64,000 nt of DNA from Sphingomonas leidyi (GTDB taxonomy: Bacteria > Pseudomonadota > Alphaproteobacteria > Sphingomonadales > Sphingomonadaceae). Of this stretch, positions 51,101 to 58,575 are shown piece after piece. The stretch lies in NCBI RefSeq assembly GCF_011761945.1, contig NZ_JAASQV010000002.1:124001-188000 (forward strand), read 5' to 3'. Under the pieces are notes generated by a model. It saw only the letters and a list, made by a program, of their open reading frames with translations, did not search any database and was not told where the DNA came from. The position numbers and the translations under genes were made by a program. The stretch's first letter is position 1. Each line of letters starts with the position of its first letter.

Positions 51101-51178
51101 CGTGCCGGGCAGCGCCACGAAGCAGGCCGACAGGAGCAGGCGGGTGCGCACATTGCGGGCGCGGATCGAAAAGGTCAT
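45122..51178 (-). CDS. Giant autotransporter with PATR-repeat passenger
   Basis: About 2018 residues. A long signal peptide (MTFSIRARNVRTRLLLSACF...TAYAQ) leads into a Gly/Thr/Ser-rich beta-helical passenger. The passenger carries at least seven autotransporter-associated strand repeats of the type GGLTKTGSGTLTLGGANAY followed by GATTVSAGTL. The last 270 residues (from LWMAGDVGQLKAG) form an autotransporter barrel ending in phenylalanine (ASAGFRF). It should be exposed on or released from the cell surface, for example as an adhesin. A 376-residue block is duplicated in tandem. GGAGGAAG supports ATG 51178. No protease or lipase motif was found in the passenger. Confidence 0.92.
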   Translation of the reverse strand: MTFSIRARNVRTRLLLSACFVALPGTAYAQNTTIGAGTTRTSSVSVSGSGTVTVAAGGAISTPAGTSQAVNINNGSTGAGVVVTNNGTIESTDGTGGGRGINSAPAGLYDRTATIVNTGIIRANNDAIRFAEGSTGDTGPDTGLVTITNSGTIVSLSQGTAFSGAAPQGIEFSLASASLVLNNQAGGSITGAQGIQSSGTTTITNAGTITGTGLLNGAPSSQGEGVRGHSGGTLTLTNEATGVITGAFGVFGTGNTTIVNRGTISGSANGGVSSGSSPLGREAIRINLGLSTVNNVTLAAGSTTTGASTNAVTFSGAPAPNTNVTNTLTVETGATINGYLAGWNGDPVSGTTVTDILNLTGTGSQVLVNASGFETLNVQGGAWGIINSQTLANGATIAAGATLRFDDYDATSGGSVNGTILNNGTLIYNRTRNLQTAGAISGSGGLQLANSGNLTLTTANSYAGDTIISGTGMLRTGLLANSFSANSAVVLSSGGTLDLNGVDGSGSSTQIGYNQTIGNLSGSGTVDTGRTAGATLTTGGLGGDTIFSGVVRGLNGSVAGIGGGLTKVGSGMLTLSGQNTTNGVLAINGGGVALSGLWSGAVTMAAGTVLSGAGQVSGVLDASGATLAPGNGGVGTLTTGGLILSAGSVLNYDLAAPGTGDRIQVNGNLTLDGTLNVHDVGGFGEGVYRLINYSGALTDNGLVIGGVPAGANGGLMTIQTSVATQVNLIYGTPAAATIQFWDGTDNSGDGVAQGGGGSWTNSFPNWTDAAGTGNSGWAGAFGVFGGAAGTVTVDDTILFTGAQFMADGYAIAAGSGTLTTNTALTNIRVDPGLTATIGAAIGGTGGLIKNDAGTLILAGANGYAGATNVQGGTLVALSGGALPATSNVSVATGATLDIRANQTVGGLNGAGSVLLGASLTTGGLDANDSFTGVASGNGGLTKTGSGTLTLGGANAYLGATQVNAGTLQLDGSVAGAVSVAGGATLSGSGSAAGVVTIADGAHLAAGGAGAGTLTTGGLVLSAGSVLDMGLGTPNLAGASDRIQVNGDLTLGGRLNVTDLGGFGVGVYRLIDYSGRLIDNGLTIGSLPAGANAPHINLQTSVGQQVNLVYDNIVPEIQFWDGAGTIANGAVGGGSGSWTGTRTNWTNANGTANDSWGSRFAVFQGAAGTVTVDGAIGVTGMQFMTDGYAIVAGTGSLSLADAQTSIRVDPGVRATIGAGIGGAGGISKLDGGTLILGGANSYAGATGIAGGTLRAGVDGALPSGTNVTITAGATLDLAASQTVASLAGDGRVTLSGGSLTTGGGNADTRYAGTISGSGGLTKTGGGTFTLAGANSYAGATTVSAGTLRLDGGTIGGGALSVASGATLDVNGAAASVSGLSGAGRILLGSGSLAAGIGATSSFTGVIGGTGSFVKSGSGTLTLGGANTYSGGTTVTGGTLTAGVANAFGTGTLTVTAPGAVNLANFATTVGGLAGDGGIALGSAVLTVNAAGASAYSGVLSGTGRLVKSGSGTLTLNGANTYTGSTTINDGLLVVNGSLAGAVTIGATGRIGGSGRVGALTVSGIVAPGNSIGTLNVNGSLTFAAGSTYQVEVSPTGLSDQIVATGAVTINGGAVSVLTGGQTNFLPLTTYTILSGSSVTGSFGSVVTDLAFLTPSLVYNAASVQLRLLRNDVSLGAVAQTPNQMAVAAAVGAQSSGGVFDAVIGLNAGDARGAFDQLSGEVFAAGMTVAARDGHDAARELIGRIDGPREQKRTLWMAGDVGQLKAGARDGLAGIESNRRVLAGGIEMTSDNLRYGFSYRYASNDVRLDARASDGKLVSNSAFAYFGYTLHGLRIAGGLGYSANTFSTDRRVAFGGLANQLSGAGDGHGYTAFGELAYLAPLGKGVRVGPYLGASVNATTFDRAQEWGGAAALIAGKARTTTSLAGYGLRGTAAMGGVTLTGDIGGRSYIDDPETRRMFRFIDTGNGFVARGAQFGRTTLTGRLDAATNVGRFVLGLGVRGETGGGGSSVGARASAGFRF
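47220..49480 (-). repeat. Tandem 1.13-kb duplication inside the autotransporter gene
   Basis: Two protein segments about 376 residues apart align along their length. Examples are RIQVNGNLTLDGTLNV/RIQVNGDLTLGGRLNV, IQFWDGTDNSGDG/IQFWDGAGTIANG and FMADGYAIAAGSG/FMTDGYAIVAGTG. Unit boundaries are approximate. The copies have diverged, so the duplication is not recent. Confidence 0.75.
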
Positions 51179-51910
51179 GAGTCTTCCTCCCCATCGCGGC
51201 GCCTTCGGCCGCATCGGTCATCGCCAGTCGCCTGGCCGCTGGTGATTTCGTCGGGCCCTGCGCCGCAGGCGCCTGCCCCCACCGCCCCCCGGCGGCGGCG
51301 TGTCGGCTAGGCCGGCGTCCGCATCGTCGCTTGCACTCCCATCGCGCACCTCTCTGCTCGTTTCCGGCTCTTCCCGGCCTGGGCGGACCGGTTGCGGAAT
51401 TATGGGCGATAAGGCCCGATCCACCATCCGGAGTCAATAGAATGGTTAGTCCAGAATAATGATATTGGTCCGGTTATAGCACGGACATCATGACGTGACA
51501 TTGGTGCGCACCGGCATTGACGACCACGCGGTCGTACATGGGCGACGCGTAACGGCACTTGCAGCCGCATGCACGAACCCCACAGAGCACATGGCCGCGC
51601 GTGGTCAGGCCAGTCACTCCCCAGCCGATTCCGATTGTCCGAAGCATTTGCCCGAAGCCGCCCCGATATGGCGGCCGCCCGCTAGGGTCCCGGGCGATTG
51701 TCCTTCGCGTGTTTCAGCATCCCAACCTCTCCCCGTACCGGCGCTTGTCTGTCAGATGGTTTTGGTTACCGGTGTCATACCAATAGGGCGTAGTTTTGCA
51801 CGGAAGTCAAGGGACTGGTCAGGCCAACTCCGGGACAAGGGCGCGCGACATCGCACCACGGCCCGTGCGACACGATCCGGGAGCTCGGGAAACGCGCCGC
51901 GGCGCGCGGC
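51179..51910. other. 732-base non-coding region upstream of the autotransporter gene
   Basis: No gene is supported here. The stretch near 51430-51500 is AT-rich (AATGATATTGGTCCGGTTATA) and is a likely promoter zone for the autotransporter. An ATACCAAT half-site lies at 51777-51784, and no convincing start or ribosome binding site opens any of its short frames. Its length suggests complex regulation or a lost gene. Confidence 0.5.
51762..51784. promoter_or_regulatory. Candidate GntR/UxuR-type operator downstream of the regulator gene
   Basis: TTGGT (51762-51766) and ATACCAAT (51777-51784) face each other. ATACCAAT recurs twice in the promoter between the alginate TonB receptor and kdgK. The UxuR/ExuR consensus ATTGGTATACCAAT contains this half-site. 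Confidence 0.35.
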
Positions 51911-52657
51911 TCAGCTCAGCTGCGCGCTGATCAGGAAGCGGTTGCGGCTGGCCTCGGCCTTGCGGCGGAGCTCCAGGATCTCGCGCTCTTCCGAGGCCTT
52001 CAGCATCGCTTCGAGCAGGCGGCTGAAATGCTTGCGCATCGCCGTGCGCGCCGCCGCCGAATCGCGCTTCTTCAGCGCCTCGAGCACGGCGGCGTGCTCG
52101 TCGTGGCGGCTGTCCTCGTCCTTGCCGCAGACCGAGGCGTGAAGCGCGCAGATCTCGGGAATCTCGGTGCGCATCCGCCACAGGCTGTTGATCACGAACA
52201 TGATCGCCTGGTTGCCCGAGGCGCTGGCTATGGTGAGGTGGAAGGCGCGATCCGCCTCGGTCGCGGCGGCGCTGCCCTCCTCCGCCTCGTCCATCGCGGC
52301 CATCAGCGATTCCAGCACCTGGATCTGCTCGTCGCTGATCGTCGGCGCCGCCAGCGCGGCCGCCTCCGATTCGAACAGCGAGCGCGCCTCGGTCAGCTCG
52401 AACGCGCTCACCGCCGGCAGCGCGCCCATGCCCTGCTCGCCCCGATCGCAGACATAGACGCCCGAGCCGGTCTTGATCCGCACCAGCCCCTGGGCCTGCA
52501 GCGCGATTTCCGCCTCGCGGATCGTGACGCGGCTCACCCCCAGCCGCTCCGCCATCTCGCGCTCGCCAGGCAAGCGCGAGCCGGGAGGGAAAGTGCCCTC
52601 CGCGATCATCGCCGCGATACGCTCGGCGATATCCTGGAAGAGACGGCGTTCAGCCAT
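51911..52657 (-). CDS. GntR-family (FadR subgroup) regulator of the alginate locus
   Basis: A 248-residue regulator. The winged helix (about residues 8-72) includes RLGVSRVTIREAEIALQAQGLV followed by SGVYV. The all-helical FCD ligand domain (about 95-225) has DRAFHLTIASASGN and HASVCGKDEDSRHDEHAAVLEALKKRD. FadR-subgroup proteins in uronate and alginate clusters usually respond to KDG or related acids. GAGG precedes the ATG by seven bases. It lies just downstream of the TonB receptor on the same strand and is the obvious controller of the locus. Confidence 0.9.
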   Translation of the reverse strand: MAERRLFQDIAERIAAMIAEGTFPPGSRLPGEREMAERLGVSRVTIREAEIALQAQGLVRIKTGSGVYVCDRGEQGMGALPAVSAFELTEARSLFESEAAALAAPTISDEQIQVLESLMAAMDEAEEGSAAATEADRAFHLTIASASGNQAIMFVINSLWRMRTEIPEICALHASVCGKDEDSRHDEHAAVLEALKKRDSAAARTAMRKHFSRLLEAMLKASEEREILELRRKAEASRNRFLISAQLS

Positions 52658-52753
52658 GTGGATCCTCGATCAGCTTGGTCTATCTCCCAGCAATGCCCCA
52701 GACCGGCAGCATTTGGAATAGGCAATTGGTCCGCACCGCCGCACTCGCCCAGA

Positions 52754-55627
52754 TCAGCGCAGGCGGACGCGGAAGCTCAGGAAATATTGCGGCCCGTAAT
52801 ATTCGACGTTCCGGGTGCTGCCGACCACCGGCATGTACTCGACGCGCGGCGCGTTGAAGAGGTTGAGCGCCTGGAAACGGATATCGGCGATCTTGCTGAT
52901 CCTGTAGCTCAGATTGGCATCGAAGGTGTTGTTGCCCTCGACATAGCGCAGCTGGGTATTGTCGCTGGTGAACGCCTGATAATAGCGCGAGCGATAGCGA
53001 TAGATGCCCTGGAGCGAGATCGGCCCGATCTCGTAAAAGGCCTGGGCCGAGAAGACGTGCTTCGAATAGCCGCTCAGCCCCGCCGGCGGGATCAGTCCGG
53101 GGATCAGATTGCCCGTCCCGCTGTCCACCACGTCGCCGTAGCGGATGTCCTGGGTCTTGTAGTTCGACCAGGCGTAATTGTAGCTCAGCTTCACGCCCAG
53201 CCCGTCGAGCGGATGCGGCAGCCAGCTGAACCGGTTCGAGGCAGTGATCTCCAGCCCGTAGAGATCGGCCTTGTCGTTGCTGTTTGCCGTCTGGGTGACC
53301 GGCACGGCATAGTCCTGGCCCCCGATCGTGAAATTCTCGTCGGTGGTGATCGGGATCTTCCCGCCGCTGAAGCGCTTGTAATAGGCGGTCGCGGCGAACA
53401 GCGTGTCCTTGTTGGCATAATATTCGAACGCCAGGTCGCCGTTCCACGACATGGTCGGCTTCAGCCGCGGACTGCCGGTGGCGATGATCGAGTTGATCGC
53501 GTCGGTGACCGAAGTGAAGCCGTTGCCCACCTCGAGCGTGATGGTGCGGCCGGCGCCCAGTGCGCTCGGCGCGGGGCGCGACATGGCGCGATAGACGCCC
53601 GCGCGCACCCGCATCCGGGGCGCCACGTCGAAGATCGCGTTGACGCTGGGCAGCCAGCGCATCGTGCCCGCGGCGATCCTGGTATCGGTGAAGCTGCCAT
53701 TGGCGCGCAGCGAGATGGTGCCGTCGCTGTTGTTGATCACGTCGAGCCCCGAGCGCAGGCCCCGGGCGGTCACTTGCGTGTGCACGCCGCGCACGCCGAA
53801 ATTGCCGCGCACCGGAATGCCCGCGAACCGCCCCGAATAGGTCGCCATCGCATAGCCGGCCCAGGTCTCTTCGGTGACGTCCGAATTCTCCACGGCGCGC
53901 AGGTCGCCGCTGTTGCCCGGATCCTCGGTGCCCAGATAGTTGCGGAACTGGCAGAGCACGTCGAAGGTGGCGTAGCCGGCGATCCCCCGGCTCGGCGCGT
54001 CGGCGAAGAAGTTGCGCTCGGGAAAGGGCGTGCGGCAGGCCAGGTTCACTCGACGATCCACCGCCAGGTCGTTCTGGTCGATGTTCACGTCGTTGCTGTA
54101 GCCGAAGAATTTCCGCTTGGCCCAGCGCCCGCCGATATCGATCCGCTCGAGGAAGCCGTCGAGCTTGTAGCTCGCATCGAGCCGGGCCGAATGGATCTCG
54201 TCGTCGCGGCCATCCTGCGAGCGGGTCAGCCGGGCATCGTCGCTGAACACGTCATGGTCGGTCGGATCGAAGCGCGGATCATAAGTGAAGGCCGGCAGGA
54301 AACTCTGCGTGAAGTCGACATGATAGGGGATGCGCTGGTTGTTGATCGGCGTGCGCACGCCATAGATGTCGAACGGATCGGTGCGCAGGCGGACCTGGCG
54401 GGTGATGTCGAGCCGCGTCGTGTGCGAATAGCCGAAATCGGCGGTCACGGTGAGCCGATCCGCCGGCTTCCATTCCACATTGCCGCCCAGGCCCAGATAT
54501 TTCTCGTCGCGCCGGAACAGGCCCGACACCGTCTGCATCGTCGCCGAACCGTCGGCCGAAAGCATCTGGTGGTTGTCGCCGATCACGACGTTGCGAAGGT
54601 TGTAGCGCCCCTCGGCGGTGCCGAAATCGTTGCGCTGCTCGCTATATTGGCGCCGCGAATATTGCAGGTCGAGATTGACGTCGATCGTCGGGCTCGGCTG
54701 CCATTGTACCGCACCGAACACTGCGTTGCGCAGGTCCGACGTGATCATCTGACGATAGAGATACGAGTTGGAGGCATGATAATAGGGCGTGCCTGCATTG
54801 CCCTGCTGGCGCGTCACTTCGGTGCAGTTGGTGGTAGAGACCAGGGCGGCGTTGCAGGTGAACCAGGTCGTACTGGTATAGAAGCGCTCGACCGGATCGT
54901 TCACGTCGTTGCGCTGATAGCCGATCGAGATGCCGAGCCTGCCCAGCGCGCCGATATCGAACTGGTCGATATAGCTTGCCGTCGCACGGTAGCCATAGGG
55001 GCTCCGGCCGGCGATCCGGTCCTGATAGGGATTGAGGTTGCCCTTGATCTCGGCCTGGATCTGGCGGCGCCTGTGGTCGAGCGGCTTGCGCGTCTCGAGC
55101 TCGATCAGGCCGGCCACGCCGCCCTCGATCAGGTCCGCCTGCTGCGTCTTGTAGATCTTGATCGCGTTGAACAGCTCGGACGGGAACTGGCCGAAATTCA
55201 CTGCCCGGTCGCCCGAGCCGTTGGTCGCCTCGCGCCGGTTCAGCGTCGTCATGCTCAGGCCCGAGCCGAGGCCGCGGATCGAGACTTCGGTGGGACCGTA
55301 ATTGGCACGGTCGATCGAGGCGCCGGTAATCGTCGCGATCACTTCGCCGACCGACTGGCCGGGCAGCTCGCCGATCTCCTTCGACGACACCGCATCGACG
55401 ATCGCGTCCGAATCGCGCTTGGACTGGATCGAAGTCTGGATCGTCTCCCGGATGCCGGTGACGACGATCCGATCCTCCCGGCTCTGCTCCGTCTCGGGCG
55501 TGCCCGCCGGGGCGGGCGCGCCGTCCTGGGCCCGCGCCGGCACCGCCGCCAGTGCCGTGGCGATCGATACGCCCGCCAGCAACAGCGCGCGCGCGCGCAC
55601 GCACGCCCGGATCGAGACCATAGCCAT
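52754..55627 (-). CDS. TonB-dependent receptor, probable alginate-oligosaccharide transporter
   Basis: A 957-residue receptor of the large proteobacterial (Caulobacter/Sphingomonas) glycan class. It has a signal peptide (MAMVSIRACVRARALLLAG...ARAQ), TonB box EDRIVVTGIRETIQTSIQSK, the family-typical DAVSSKEIGELPGQSVGEVIA, plug YGPTEVSIRGLGSGLSMTTLN and a barrel ending YFLSFRVRLR. GGAGG six bases before ATG 55627 sets the start. The longer frame continues to the upstream promoter. Its position between the GntR regulator and kdgK suggests uptake of alginate fragments. The ligand is inferred. Confidence 0.9.
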   Translation of the reverse strand: MAMVSIRACVRARALLLAGVSIATALAAVPARAQDGAPAPAGTPETEQSREDRIVVTGIRETIQTSIQSKRDSDAIVDAVSSKEIGELPGQSVGEVIATITGASIDRANYGPTEVSIRGLGSGLSMTTLNRREATNGSGDRAVNFGQFPSELFNAIKIYKTQQADLIEGGVAGLIELETRKPLDHRRRQIQAEIKGNLNPYQDRIAGRSPYGYRATASYIDQFDIGALGRLGISIGYQRNDVNDPVERFYTSTTWFTCNAALVSTTNCTEVTRQQGNAGTPYYHASNSYLYRQMITSDLRNAVFGAVQWQPSPTIDVNLDLQYSRRQYSEQRNDFGTAEGRYNLRNVVIGDNHQMLSADGSATMQTVSGLFRRDEKYLGLGGNVEWKPADRLTVTADFGYSHTTRLDITRQVRLRTDPFDIYGVRTPINNQRIPYHVDFTQSFLPAFTYDPRFDPTDHDVFSDDARLTRSQDGRDDEIHSARLDASYKLDGFLERIDIGGRWAKRKFFGYSNDVNIDQNDLAVDRRVNLACRTPFPERNFFADAPSRGIAGYATFDVLCQFRNYLGTEDPGNSGDLRAVENSDVTEETWAGYAMATYSGRFAGIPVRGNFGVRGVHTQVTARGLRSGLDVINNSDGTISLRANGSFTDTRIAAGTMRWLPSVNAIFDVAPRMRVRAGVYRAMSRPAPSALGAGRTITLEVGNGFTSVTDAINSIIATGSPRLKPTMSWNGDLAFEYYANKDTLFAATAYYKRFSGGKIPITTDENFTIGGQDYAVPVTQTANSNDKADLYGLEITASNRFSWLPHPLDGLGVKLSYNYAWSNYKTQDIRYGDVVDSGTGNLIPGLIPPAGLSGYSKHVFSAQAFYEIGPISLQGIYRYRSRYYQAFTSDNTQLRYVEGNNTFDANLSYRISKIADIRFQALNLFNAPRVEYMPVVGSTRNVEYYGPQYFLSFRVRLR

Positions 55628-55756
55628 TCGAATCCTCCCCGATTGTATTCTTATACCAATTCTATGAACCTGTGGTGCGAATGATGTCAATGTTATCTTG
55701 ATACCAATTATCCAATCCGCTTAGTGCGGCATCGCGGAACGGGATAGGAGGATTGG
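55628..55756. promoter_or_regulatory. Divergent promoter of the TonB receptor and kdgK, with two ATACCAAT half-sites
   Basis: This AT-rich 129-base gap carries ATACCAAT at 55653-55660 and 55701-55708, 48 bases apart. The first is part of an inverted element TTGTAT-TCTT-ATACCAA. They resemble half of the UxuR/ExuR-type operator and are candidate binding sites for the GntR regulator encoded nearby. Confidence 0.5.
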
Positions 55757-56791
55757 ATGGCAACCGGATCGACCAGGGACGGACCAGCGCGAGTCATCGG
55801 CTTCGGCGAAGTGCTCACCCGGCTTGCGACACGGGGCCGGGTCCAGCTGCCCCAGGCGCACGGCCTCGACCTTCATGTCGGCGGGGCGGAGGCCAATGTC
55901 GTCGCCGCGCTGGCCGCGCTCGGGCACCGCACGGCGCTGGTCTCGGCGATCCCCCATGGCGGTCTTGGCGACGGCGCCTGGCGTGCGCTCGCGGCCGCGG
56001 GGGTGGATCTGGCTCCCAGCTTCCGCGCGCCCGGCCGCCAGGGCCTGTACTTCCTCAGCCCCGGCGGATCGCTGCGCCCCTCCGAGATCTTCTACGACCG
56101 CGCCGGCAGCGCGTTTGCGGCGCATGACTGGTCGGCATTCGACTGGTCCGCGGCGTTCGCGGGCGCCGAATGGCTCCACGTCTCGGGCATCACGCCCGCG
56201 CTCGGCCCCGCTCTCGCCGCGGCCACCGGCGCGGCAATGGCCGCCGCCCGGGCCGCCGGCATGCGCGTGTCGTTCGACGGCAATTATCGCGCACGCCTGT
56301 GGGAGAATTGGGACGGCGAGCCACGCGCCATCCTCACCGGCCTGGTCCGCCGGGCCGACCTGTTCTTCGCCAATCACCGCGACATGACGCTGCTGCTCGA
56401 CCGGCCCTTTTCGGGCGATGGCGCGACGCGCCGGCGCGAGGCTGCGCTGGCCGGGTTCGCGGCCTTCCCGAATCTCGAATGGATCGCCTCCACTGCCCGC
56501 CAGGTCGAGACCGGCGACTGCCACCGCCTCGCCGCCCGCATCGACACGGCCGATGCCGGCTTCCAGACGCGCGAAGTGACGATACCCGGCATCGTCGACC
56601 GCATCGGCGGCGGCGACGCCTTCGCCGCGGGGGTGCTGCATGGGCTGCTCGAAGGCGTTTCGGCACCGCGGGCCGCCGAGCTGGGGCTGGCGCTGGCCTG
56701 CCTCAAGCACAGCCTGCCGGGCGACATGGCGCTGTTCTCGCGCGCAGAGGTGTCAGGCTTCTCGGGCGAAGGCGCGGACGTGAGGCGCTGA
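55757..56791 (+). CDS. kdgK: 2-keto-3-deoxygluconate kinase (PfkB family)
   Basis: A 344-residue ribokinase-family enzyme. It has VIGFGEVLTRLATRG at the N-terminus, LHVGGAEANVVAALAALGH (sugar site), VSFDGNYRARLWE and the PfkB signature DRIGGGDAFAAGVLHGLLEG with the catalytic aspartate. In an alginate locus it should phosphorylate KDG to KDPG. AGGAGG lies five bases before the ATG. It is transcribed away from the TonB receptor. The aldolase that would split KDPG is not in the window. Confidence 0.92.
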   Translation: MATGSTRDGPARVIGFGEVLTRLATRGRVQLPQAHGLDLHVGGAEANVVAALAALGHRTALVSAIPHGGLGDGAWRALAAAGVDLAPSFRAPGRQGLYFLSPGGSLRPSEIFYDRAGSAFAAHDWSAFDWSAAFAGAEWLHVSGITPALGPALAAATGAAMAAARAAGMRVSFDGNYRARLWENWDGEPRAILTGLVRRADLFFANHRDMTLLLDRPFSGDGATRRREAALAGFAAFPNLEWIASTARQVETGDCHRLAARIDTADAGFQTREVTIPGIVDRIGGGDAFAAGVLHGLLEGVSAPRAAELGLALACLKHSLPGDMALFSRAEVSGFSGEGADVRR

Positions 56792-56805
56792 CCGCGCTTC
56801 GGAAG

Positions 56806-57579
56806 CTAGAACCACCGCCAGATCGGGTTCGCCGGATCGGCCAGCAGCTTCACGGTCAGCGCCGCCGAAAGCAGCACGAGCAGCGGCCGCACCCCGCGCC
56901 CGCCATAGCGGATCGCCAGCCGCGCGCCGATCTGGTTGCCGGCCATGTTCGCCAATGCCATCGCGATGCCGAGCCCCCAGAGCAGCTTGCCGCCCGCGAT
57001 CATCGCGAGCAGCCCGGCAAGATTGGTCGAGAGGTTGAGGAACTTGGTGTTGCCGATCGCGCGGACCAGCCCCAGCCCGGCCAGCGCGACCAGTACGGTG
57101 GTGAAGAACGAGCCCGTGCCCGGCCCGAAGAACCCGTCATAGAAACCGATGCCGGTGACGATCAGCGTGAGCCCCGCCGGCCCGATCCGGGCATGGCGAT
57201 CGGCCTCGCTCATCTTCGGGGCGAGCAGGAAATAGAGCCCCATCAGGATCAGCAGGATCGGGACGAAGGCAGTGAGGAACGACGGGTTCATGAACTGCAG
57301 CGTCGTCGCCCCCGCCGCCGCGCCGGCAAAGGCGCCGCAGGCGGGCAAGGCGAAGCGGCGGAAATCGACATGGCCGGCACGGGCATAGGTGAACAGCGCC
57401 GATCCGGTGCCGCAGGCGCTGGCCAGCTTGTTGGTCGCGATCGCCGAGACGGGCGGGATGCCCGCCGCCATCAGCGCCGGCAGCGAGATCAGCCCGCCGC
57501 CGCCCGCCATCGCGTCGATCGTGCCGGCGAGCAGCGCCATGGTGACGAGGAAGGCGAGGATGTCGGGGGTGAGGTGCAT
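56806..57579 (-). CDS. TauE/SafE-family membrane permease
   Basis: A 257-residue membrane protein with about eight helices arranged as two related halves. The halves are marked by GTIDAMAGGGGLISLPALMAAGIPP and GFYDGFFGPGTGSFFTTVLV, a typical TauE/SafE pattern. The family exports or imports sulfur compounds or organic acids. The substrate here is unknown. It converges with kdgK and lies downstream of the SGNH gene terminator, so it is probably a separate unit and only an accidental neighbour of the alginate genes. Confidence 0.88.
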   Translation of the reverse strand: MHLTPDILAFLVTMALLAGTIDAMAGGGGLISLPALMAAGIPPVSAIATNKLASACGTGSALFTYARAGHVDFRRFALPACGAFAGAAAGATTLQFMNPSFLTAFVPILLILMGLYFLLAPKMSEADRHARIGPAGLTLIVTGIGFYDGFFGPGTGSFFTTVLVALAGLGLVRAIGNTKFLNLSTNLAGLLAMIAGGKLLWGLGIAMALANMAGNQIGARLAIRYGGRGVRPLLVLLSAALTVKLLADPANPIWRWF

Positions 57580-57617
57580 GGCCAGCCCGATAGGACAGGC
57601 GCGTCCGGGGAAAAAGA

Positions 57618-57649
57618 GGGGCGCGGCCGAGGGAGTCGAACCGCGCCCC
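57618..57649 (-). terminator. Intrinsic terminator of the alginate lyase operon
   Basis: GGGGCGCGG (57618-57626) and CCGCGCCCC (57641-57649) form a nine-pair GC stem. On the reverse strand it is followed by TCTTTTT. It stands 11 bases after the SGNH esterase stop, marking the end of the PL6-PL17-MFS-SDR-SGNH operon. Confidence 0.88.
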
Positions 57650-57660
57650 AGGGACGGAGC

Positions 57661-58539
57661 TCAGGGGAGCAGCTGGCTGCTCAATTCGGGAATGGCGACG
57701 GCGAGGTCGTACGCGACGATCCTGGCGAACACCTTGGCGCCTGCCTCGCCGACATGGGTATAGTCGAACTTGGCGGCGATCCGGCCGCGCGGGCCGGTCT
57801 TGGGCAGTGTCGAGGACGGCGGCGCCTCGGGCGCCGGGCGCGGGCGCAGCGTGGTGCCGGCCCTGGCCGCGGCCACTTCCTCGGCAAGCGGATCGGCCAT
57901 CGCCAGCTTCATCGATTCGACCGCGCCGAGCTGCTCGACGGCCCTGGCGCTGTCGCGGTTGAGATCGACGAGCGGCACCTTGTTCTCTAGCGCGACCTTG
58001 CGGACGGCCTCGGCCCAGCCAGCCAGCGTGTTGTCGAGCCGGCCGCCCCGGAATTCGCGGCGCGACAGCGGCGTAACCAGTACCGGCACCGCGCCCGCGG
58101 CACGCACGTCGAGCACCATCTGCTTGAGGTTCGACGGGAATTCGTCGGCGAGGTCGGTCCAGCGCTCGGCCTTGGTCGACTGGTCGTTATGCGCGAACTG
58201 GATGAGGACATATTTCCGCGCATAGCCCGCCGCCCGCGCCTCGCTCATCGCGATCTCCCATGAGCCTTCGGCGCGGTAGCTGCGGGTCGAGCGGCCGCCA
58301 CGGCCCAGGTTGAGGCACGCGAGGTTCGACTTGACGTGATAGGCGCAGAACGCGGACGCCCAGCCGCTGCCGGGCGCCATGGTGGAATCGCCGACCAGGA
58401 TGATCTTGTAGGCGGAGATCGGCGGCGCATCGACGCGCTTCTCCCGCTTCTCGAGCGGAGGCTGGGCCTCCGCAGCCTGGGCGAAGGCCGCCCCCGGCAG
58501 CGCCGCCAGCGCGGCCAGCATGATTGCCGTCTTCAACAT
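57661..58539 (-). CDS. Secreted SGNH-family esterase, candidate alginate deacetylase
   Basis: A 292-residue protein with a signal peptide (MLKTAIMLAALAALPGAAFA). SGNH block I is VGDSTMAPG (S52), block III AHNDQS, and the C-terminal block has D259-Y-T-H262, as in rhamnogalacturonan acetylesterases. It should remove ester groups, most likely acetyl, from a polysaccharide or oligosaccharide in the periplasm. Its place at the end of the alginate lyase operon suggests acetylated alginate. That substrate is inferred. GGAGG precedes the ATG. Confidence 0.85.
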   Translation of the reverse strand: MLKTAIMLAALAALPGAAFAQAAEAQPPLEKREKRVDAPPISAYKIILVGDSTMAPGSGWASAFCAYHVKSNLACLNLGRGGRSTRSYRAEGSWEIAMSEARAAGYARKYVLIQFAHNDQSTKAERWTDLADEFPSNLKQMVLDVRAAGAVPVLVTPLSRREFRGGRLDNTLAGWAEAVRKVALENKVPLVDLNRDSARAVEQLGAVESMKLAMADPLAEEVAAARAGTTLRPRPAPEAPPSSTLPKTGPRGRIAAKFDYTHVGEAGAKVFARIVAYDLAVAIPELSSQLLP

Positions 58540-58575
58540 TCCCCATCCTCCCGGTTGCGGCGCTTCCTCCCCCGA

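Noticed and set aside
45122..51178. Repeat-rich DNA considered as a CRISPR array
   Set aside because: The repeats are in frame, imperfect and about 100 bases or longer. They encode PATR strands. No cas genes are present.
47897..51310. 1137-codon forward frame opposite the autotransporter gene
   Set aside because: Its composition is low-complexity (Ala, Arg, Gly, Asp, His) with no domain. It is the mirror of the PATR repeats.
52028..55684. 1218-codon forward frame opposite the alginate TonB receptor
   Set aside because: It is a shadow of GC-rich codon positions. The reverse frame has a signal peptide, TonB box and plug.
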